Assembly (NCBI RefSeq): GCF_022808855.1
Contig: NZ_JAKZLF010000016.1
Span: forward strand, 33,464 to 97,463
Origin: Anaeromyxobacter soli
GTDB taxonomy: Bacteria > Myxococcota > Myxococcia > Myxococcales > Anaeromyxobacteraceae
Direction: 5' to 3'
DNA: 64,000 nt
Below, one piece after another: positions 60,210-64,000 of the stretch. Position 1 is the stretch's first letter, and each line of letters begins with the position of its first letter. The translations under genes and the position numbers were made by a program. A model generated the notes under the pieces. The model searched no databases and was not told the origin of the DNA. It saw only the letters and a program-made list of their open reading frames with translations.

Positions 60210-61028
60210 TCACAGCGCCGCGTCGATCCGCTCCAGCGCCTCGCGCGCGCCGCTCGCGATGGAGAGGTGCGGCGGGCGCACCTCCGGCTCGCGCGGGTTC
60301 ACGCGCACGAGCGTCGCGCCCGGGCGGGCGCCGAGCCGCTCGGAGTGCCAGCGGATCGTCGGCACGGCCGTGCCCGCCCCGAGCTCCAGGATCACGAGGC
60401 GCGCCTCGCCCCGCTCGTCCAGCCACGCCTCGAAGCGCTCGGCCTGGGCGTCGGTGCGCGAGGAGAGCCACGCGCCGTCGCCGAACATGAGGATGTTCGG
60501 GCGCGCCACGCCGCGGCAGCGGAGGCAGCGGGGGATGCGCTGCGCGCGCATGGTCGCCGCGTCCACCGCGACGTCCTCCTCGTTCGGCCAGATCGTCCCG
60601 CAGCACGGCTCGGTGCACTGGAGGTGGTGGATGGAGCCGTGGACCTCGAGCACCTGCTCCGCGGGGAACCCCGCCTTCTGGAACTGACCGTCCACGTTCG
60701 AGGTGACGACGAAGCAGGGGAGGCCGAGTCGCTCCGACCAGCGCAGGAGGAGCGCGAAGCCGGGGTGCGGCGCGGTCTCCCGGTAGAGGCGCGCCCGGTG
60801 CCCGTAGAAGCCCCAGCCGAACGCCGGGTCCGCCTCGAAGTGGACCGGGTTCGCCGCGTCCACGAACGAGATGCCGAGCCGCTCGTAGGGCGGGTACGCC
60901 TTCCAGAAGCCTCGGTCGCCGCGGAAGTCCGGGAGCCCGGAGTCGACGCCCATGCCGGCGCCGGCGGTGACCACGAGGGCACCGGCCGAGCGGAGTGCGG
61001 CGGCGGCGGCGGCGTGCGGGTCGGGCAT
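60210..61028 (-). CDS. Sir2-family NAD-dependent protein deacylase
   Basis: 272 aa. NAD site GAGMGVDSGLPDFRG (23-37) and TSNVDGQFQKAG; catalytic H130 (EVHGS); zinc Cys C138, C142 or C143, C168 and C171. Val at the position that is often Ile/Ala, and Val/Gly around TSNVDG, are class variations. Convergent with the hydrogenase protease, so not part of that operon. Confidence 0.9.
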   Translation of the reverse strand: MPDPHAAAAAALRSAGALVVTAGAGMGVDSGLPDFRGDRGFWKAYPPYERLGISFVDAANPVHFEADPAFGWGFYGHRARLYRETAPHPGFALLLRWSERLGLPCFVVTSNVDGQFQKAGFPAEQVLEVHGSIHHLQCTEPCCGTIWPNEEDVAVDAATMRAQRIPRCLRCRGVARPNILMFGDGAWLSSRTDAQAERFEAWLDERGEARLVILELGAGTAVPTIRWHSERLGARPGATLVRVNPREPEVRPPHLSIASGAREALERIDAAL

Positions 61029-61035
61029 GCGCCGG

Positions 61036-61041
61036 ATTGTA
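61036..61041 (-). promoter_or_regulatory. -10-like element of the sirtuin gene
   Basis: Reverse strand TACAAT, 7 nt before ATG 61028; leaderless candidate. Confidence 0.35.
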
Positions 61042-61129
61042 CGGCGACCGGCCCCGAGGCGGCGCGGCGCGGCGCGCTCGTGAGGGGCCCCGGCTCGTCC
61101 CGGGCCGGGGGGCCGGTTAGGGAACGAGG

Positions 61130-62689
61130 GTGCAGCTCGCCGAGCTCGTCCAGGCCTCGAACGCCGTCGCCCGCACCGCCGCCCGGCTGGAGAAGATCGC
61201 GCGGCTCGTGGAGGCGCTGCACGCGCTCGCGCCGGAGGAGCGGCGCGCCGGGGCGAGCTGGCTCTCGGGGGAGCTCGCCCAGGGGCGCATCGGGCTCGGC
61301 CCCGCCGCGGTGCGGCGTGCGCTCGCGGCGACGGAGCCGGCGGGCGCGGCGACGCTCTCGGTCGCGGAGGTGGACGCCGCGCTCGACCGGATCGCGGCGG
61401 CGCGCGGCGGCGGCTCGGGCGGCGAGCGCGCGCGGCTCCTCGCGGCGCTCCTCGCGCGCGGCACCGCCGAGGAGCGCGACTTCCTCGGGCGGCTCCTGCT
61501 CGGCGAGCTGCGCCAGGGCGCGCTCGAGGGTGTGCTGGTGGAGGCGGTGGCGCGCGCCGCGGGGCTCTCCGCGAGCGACGTGCGCCGGGCGGTGATGATG
61601 GGCGGCGCGCTCGCGCCGGTGACCGAGGCCGCGCTCTCGGAGGGCGCGGCGGGGCTCGCCCGGTTTCGGCTGCGGCTCCTGGAGCCCGTCCAGCCGATGC
61701 TCGCGCAGCCGGCCGGCGGGGTGGACGAGGCGCTCGACGCGCTCGGCGAGGCCGCGCTCGAGTGGAAGCTCGACGGCGCGCGCGTGCAGGTCCACAAGGA
61801 CGGGGAGCGGGTGCGCGTCTTCTCGCGGACGCTGCGCGACGTGACGGTGGCGGTCCCGGAGGTGGCGGAGGCGGTGCGCGCGCTCCCCGCCTCCTCGCTC
61901 GTGCTCGACGGCGAGGCGATCGCGCTCCGCGCCGACGGCTCGCCCGAGCCGTTCCAGGTCACCATGCGCCGCTTCGGCCGGAAGCTCGAGGTGGGGCGCC
62001 TGCGCGAGGAGCTGCCGCTCTCGGTGCTGTTCTTCGACGCGCTCCACGCCGGGGGGGAGGACCTCGTCCTCTTGCCCTTCCGCGAGCGGCACGCCGCGCT
62101 GGCGGACGCGCTGCCCGGGCCCCTGCGCGTGCCCCGCCTCGTCACCGCGGACCGCGCGGCCGCCCAGGCCTTCCTCGACGGCGCGCTCGCGCGCGGTCAC
62201 GAGGGGCTCGTGGCGAAGTCGCTCGCGGCGCCCTACGAGGCGGGCCGCCGCGGCGCGAGCTGGCTCAAGGTGAAGCGCGCGCACACGCTCGATCTCGTGG
62301 TGCTCGCCGCGGAGTGGGGCAGCGGCCGCCGCCGGGGCTGGCTCTCCAACCTGCACCTCGGCGCGCGCGATCCCGCGAGCGGCGGGTTCGCCATGCTGGG
62401 CAAGACGTTCAAGGGCATGACCGACGAGATGCTCGCCTGGCAGACCGAGCGCTTCCGCGCGCTGGCGCTCGGCACGACCGACGGGTACGTGGTCCACCTC
62501 CGCCCGGACGTGGTGGTGGAGATCGCTTTCGACGGCCTGCAGGAGAGCCCCCGCTACCCGTCGGGCCTCGCGCTGCGGTTCGCGCGCGTGAAGCGCTACC
62601 GTCCGGACAAGCGCCCCGAGGACGCGGACACGATCGAGACGGTGCGCGCGATCCACGCGCAGCAGCTGGCGGGGGAGCGCCGGCCGTGA
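61130..62689 (+). CDS. ATP-dependent DNA ligase (LigB/archaeal-like)
   Basis: 519 aa. N-terminal helical DNA-binding domain (about 1-190), adenylation domain with K213 in EWKLDGARVQVHKDG, motifs DGEAIAL and EGLVAKSL, motif V SWLKVKR, and an OB-fold C-terminus. A second, ATP-using ligase besides the NAD-dependent LigA expected elsewhere; a repair role is likely. GTG start. Confidence 0.93.
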   Translation: MQLAELVQASNAVARTAARLEKIARLVEALHALAPEERRAGASWLSGELAQGRIGLGPAAVRRALAATEPAGAATLSVAEVDAALDRIAAARGGGSGGERARLLAALLARGTAEERDFLGRLLLGELRQGALEGVLVEAVARAAGLSASDVRRAVMMGGALAPVTEAALSEGAAGLARFRLRLLEPVQPMLAQPAGGVDEALDALGEAALEWKLDGARVQVHKDGERVRVFSRTLRDVTVAVPEVAEAVRALPASSLVLDGEAIALRADGSPEPFQVTMRRFGRKLEVGRLREELPLSVLFFDALHAGGEDLVLLPFRERHAALADALPGPLRVPRLVTADRAAAQAFLDGALARGHEGLVAKSLAAPYEAGRRGASWLKVKRAHTLDLVVLAAEWGSGRRRGWLSNLHLGARDPASGGFAMLGKTFKGMTDEMLAWQTERFRALALGTTDGYVVHLRPDVVVEIAFDGLQESPRYPSGLALRFARVKRYRPDKRPEDADTIETVRAIHAQQLAGERRP

Positions 62690-62702
62690 TTCACTGACCG
62701 TC

Positions 62703-63317
62703 ATGCGCTCCGCCGTCGCCGCCGCGCTCGCCGCGTGCCTGCTCCTCGCCCCCGCTGCCCGCGCCCGCCCGGTCCGCGCGCCGGAGCCGCCCGAGCACCC
62801 GCGCGTGCGCCTTGAGACCGAGCTCGGCGCGATCGAGCTCGAGCTCGATCGGGCGCGTGCGCCTCGCACCACGGCGAACTTCCTGCGCTACGTCGAGGCG
62901 GGCCGCTACGACGGCGGCCGCTTCCATCGCACCGTGCGCGCCGACAACCAGCCCGACGACCGCGTCCGCATCGCGGTCGTCCAGGCGGGCGTCGATCCGG
63001 CGAAGGAGGCCGAGGACTTCCCGCCGATCGCGCTGGAGCGGACGCGCGACACGGGCCTCCGTCACCGCGCCGGGACGCTCTCCATGGCCCGAGCCCGACC
63101 GGACACCGCGACGAGCGACTTCTTCGTCTGCCTCGACGACGAGCCCGAGCTCGACTCGGGTGGACGCCGGAACCCGGACGGTCAAGGCTTTGCCGCCTTC
63201 GGGCGCGTCATCGCCGGAATGGACGTCGTGCGCCGCATCCACGCGTCGCCCGCCAAGGGCCAGGCGCTCGATCCGCCCGTCCGCATCCTGCGCGCGCGCC
63301 TCATGGGGACCCGCTGA
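62703..63317 (+). CDS. Periplasmic cyclophilin-type peptidyl-prolyl isomerase
   Basis: 204 aa. Signal peptide (about 1-22, ARA), then the cyclophilin fold: TELGAIELELDRARAPRTTANFL, GGRFHRTVR, GTLSMARARPDTATSDFFVCL, FGRVIAGMDVV. Speeds proline isomerisation of exported proteins. Confidence 0.9.
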   Translation: MRSAVAAALAACLLLAPAARARPVRAPEPPEHPRVRLETELGAIELELDRARAPRTTANFLRYVEAGRYDGGRFHRTVRADNQPDDRVRIAVVQAGVDPAKEAEDFPPIALERTRDTGLRHRAGTLSMARARPDTATSDFFVCLDDEPELDSGGRRNPDGQGFAAFGRVIAGMDVVRRIHASPAKGQALDPPVRILRARLMGTR

Positions 63318-63455
63318 TCGCGGGAGCCTCCGTCGATTGCGGCGTTCCGCCGCATCGCTAGATCCCTCCCCGACGCCGCGCCGACCGGGCCGCGCGGCCG
63401 GCGGCGACCCCGATCGCCGCGGCCCGCGATCGACGAGCGCCACGAGGAGAGCGAC

Positions 63456-63896
63456 ATGGCCGACGTGAAGGCGATCCATGACGAGGTGAAGCAGCTGTTC
63501 GGGCTCGTGCCGACCTGGGTGAAGGAGATGCCCGAGTCGGCGGTGACCGGCTTCTGGACGCTGATGCGCGACTTCCAGCTCGCGGAGACGCGCATCCCGA
63601 ACAAGTACAAGGAGCTCATGGGGCTCGCGGTGGCCGGCGCGACCCGCTGCCGCTACTGCGCGCTGTTCCACACCGAGGCGGCGCGAATGTTCGGCGCCAC
63701 CGACGAGGAGATCGCCGAGGCGAGCATGATGAGCGCCGCGACGATGGCGGGGAGCACGTTCCTCAACGCGCAGCAGACCGACTACGACACCTTCGCCCGC
63801 GAGCTGCGCGAGATGCTCGAGTACATCCGCGCCCACCAGCCCGCCGCGGCCGCCGCTACGAGCGCCACCCAGCAGCAGCCGCCGATGCAGCATTGA
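63456..63896 (+). CDS. AhpD-like carboxymuconolactone decarboxylase-family protein
   Basis: 146 aa. CRYCALFH (C65, C68, H72) is the redox/proton-relay motif of AhpD-type peroxidase partners. Helical bundle with FLNAQQTDYDTF; Ala/Gln-rich tail. GAGGAG precedes the ATG. Actual substrate unknown. Confidence 0.85.
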   Translation: MADVKAIHDEVKQLFGLVPTWVKEMPESAVTGFWTLMRDFQLAETRIPNKYKELMGLAVAGATRCRYCALFHTEAARMFGATDEEIAEASMMSAATMAGSTFLNAQQTDYDTFARELREMLEYIRAHQPAAAAATSATQQQPPMQH

Positions 63897-63939
63897 GGGT
63901 CTAACCGGGGCTCGCCACACGCATGCTTCGCGGGAGGGG

Positions 63940-63979
63940 CCCCGCGCAACGCGCGGGGAGGGGCGAAGCCCCTCCCCGC
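63940..63979 (+). terminator. Two mutually exclusive hairpins after the AhpD-like gene
   Basis: CCCCGCGC/GCGCGGGG (loop AAC) at 63940-63958 overlaps a 12-bp stem, GCGGGGAGGGGC/GCCCCTCCCCGC with loop GAA, at 63953-63979. Only one can form at a time. No T-run; a transcript-end structure is likely. Confidence 0.5.
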
Positions 63980-64000
63980 CCCCGCCTGAGCACGGGGTGA

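Overview
The window is about 72% G+C, densely coded, with many GTG/TTG starts and 4-base stop/start overlaps. Protein content points to a myxobacterial-type delta-proteobacterium, most likely Anaeromyxobacter or a close relative: two PilZ-plus-receiver proteins of the Myxococcus paralogous type, zinc-ribbon/GYF and PEGA-type surface proteins, several lipoproteins, complete Kdo/LPS export genes, sigma-54 and a [NiFe] hydrogenase/HdrA module. The genus is inference from gene content and composition. I found no rRNA, tRNA, CRISPR array, insertion sequence or prophage.

Layout. 1-6.9 kb: partial RNase H-fold nuclease, metallo-beta-lactamase hydrolase, DUF2807 lipoprotein, purL, a PilZ/receiver protein. 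6.8-12.9 kb: an accessory block of secreted proteins (Ig/PKD-like lipoprotein; divergent trio of membrane-hairpin protein, beta-propeller lipoprotein, PEGA protein). 13-18.6 kb: thioesterase, ceramidase-like hydrolase divergent from purF, DUF155 protein, HU, GNAT. 18.6-22.1 kb: PilZ/receiver gene divergent from a reduced complex I cluster nuoE-F-J-K. 22.2-29.1 kb: Yip1-like protein, DUF2752, plsY, ftsK (reverse), zinc-ribbon/GYF/TPR protein and TFIIB-type zinc-ribbon protein. 29.1-34.1 kb: gatC-gatA-x-gatB-x-mtnA. 34.1-37 kb: a KirBac-like protein without a potassium filter, YkvA-like protein, ferredoxin-MBL fusion, His-rich secreted protein. 37.1-39.7 kb: rplU-rpmA-obgE-trmH. 39.9-44.2 kb: orphan secreted protein, aminotransferase, RluA-type pseudouridine synthase, outer-membrane barrel. 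44.5-54.3 kb: envelope operon kdsB-pyrG-kdsA-kdsC, lpxL-like, lptC-lptA-lptB-rpoN-hpf-ptsN. 54.5-60.2 kb: tusA-like, hdrA, a fused mvhD-mvhG, mvhA and a hydrogenase protease. 60.2-64 kb: sirtuin, ATP-dependent DNA ligase, periplasmic cyclophilin, AhpD-like protein, terminal hairpins.

How the parts work together. The Kdo genes make CMP-Kdo, LpxL adds acyl chains, and LptA/B/C move LPS outward. GatCAB corrects misacylated Glu-tRNA(Gln)/Asp-tRNA(Asn). The hydrogenase cluster looks like a cytoplasmic group-3-type module in which H2 oxidation (MvhA/MvhG) is wired through MvhD to the flavoprotein HdrA, but without HdrB/HdrC. NuoEFJK lacks the core of complex I and must complement subunits encoded elsewhere, or do something else.

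The most unusual signals are a KirBac-fold protein that has lost its whole selectivity filter, the MvhD-MvhG fusion in an HdrBC-less locus, and many genes whose -10-like hexamer sits only 5-10 nt before the start codon, suggesting leaderless transcripts. Two divergent gene pairs also appear to share overlapping promoter elements.
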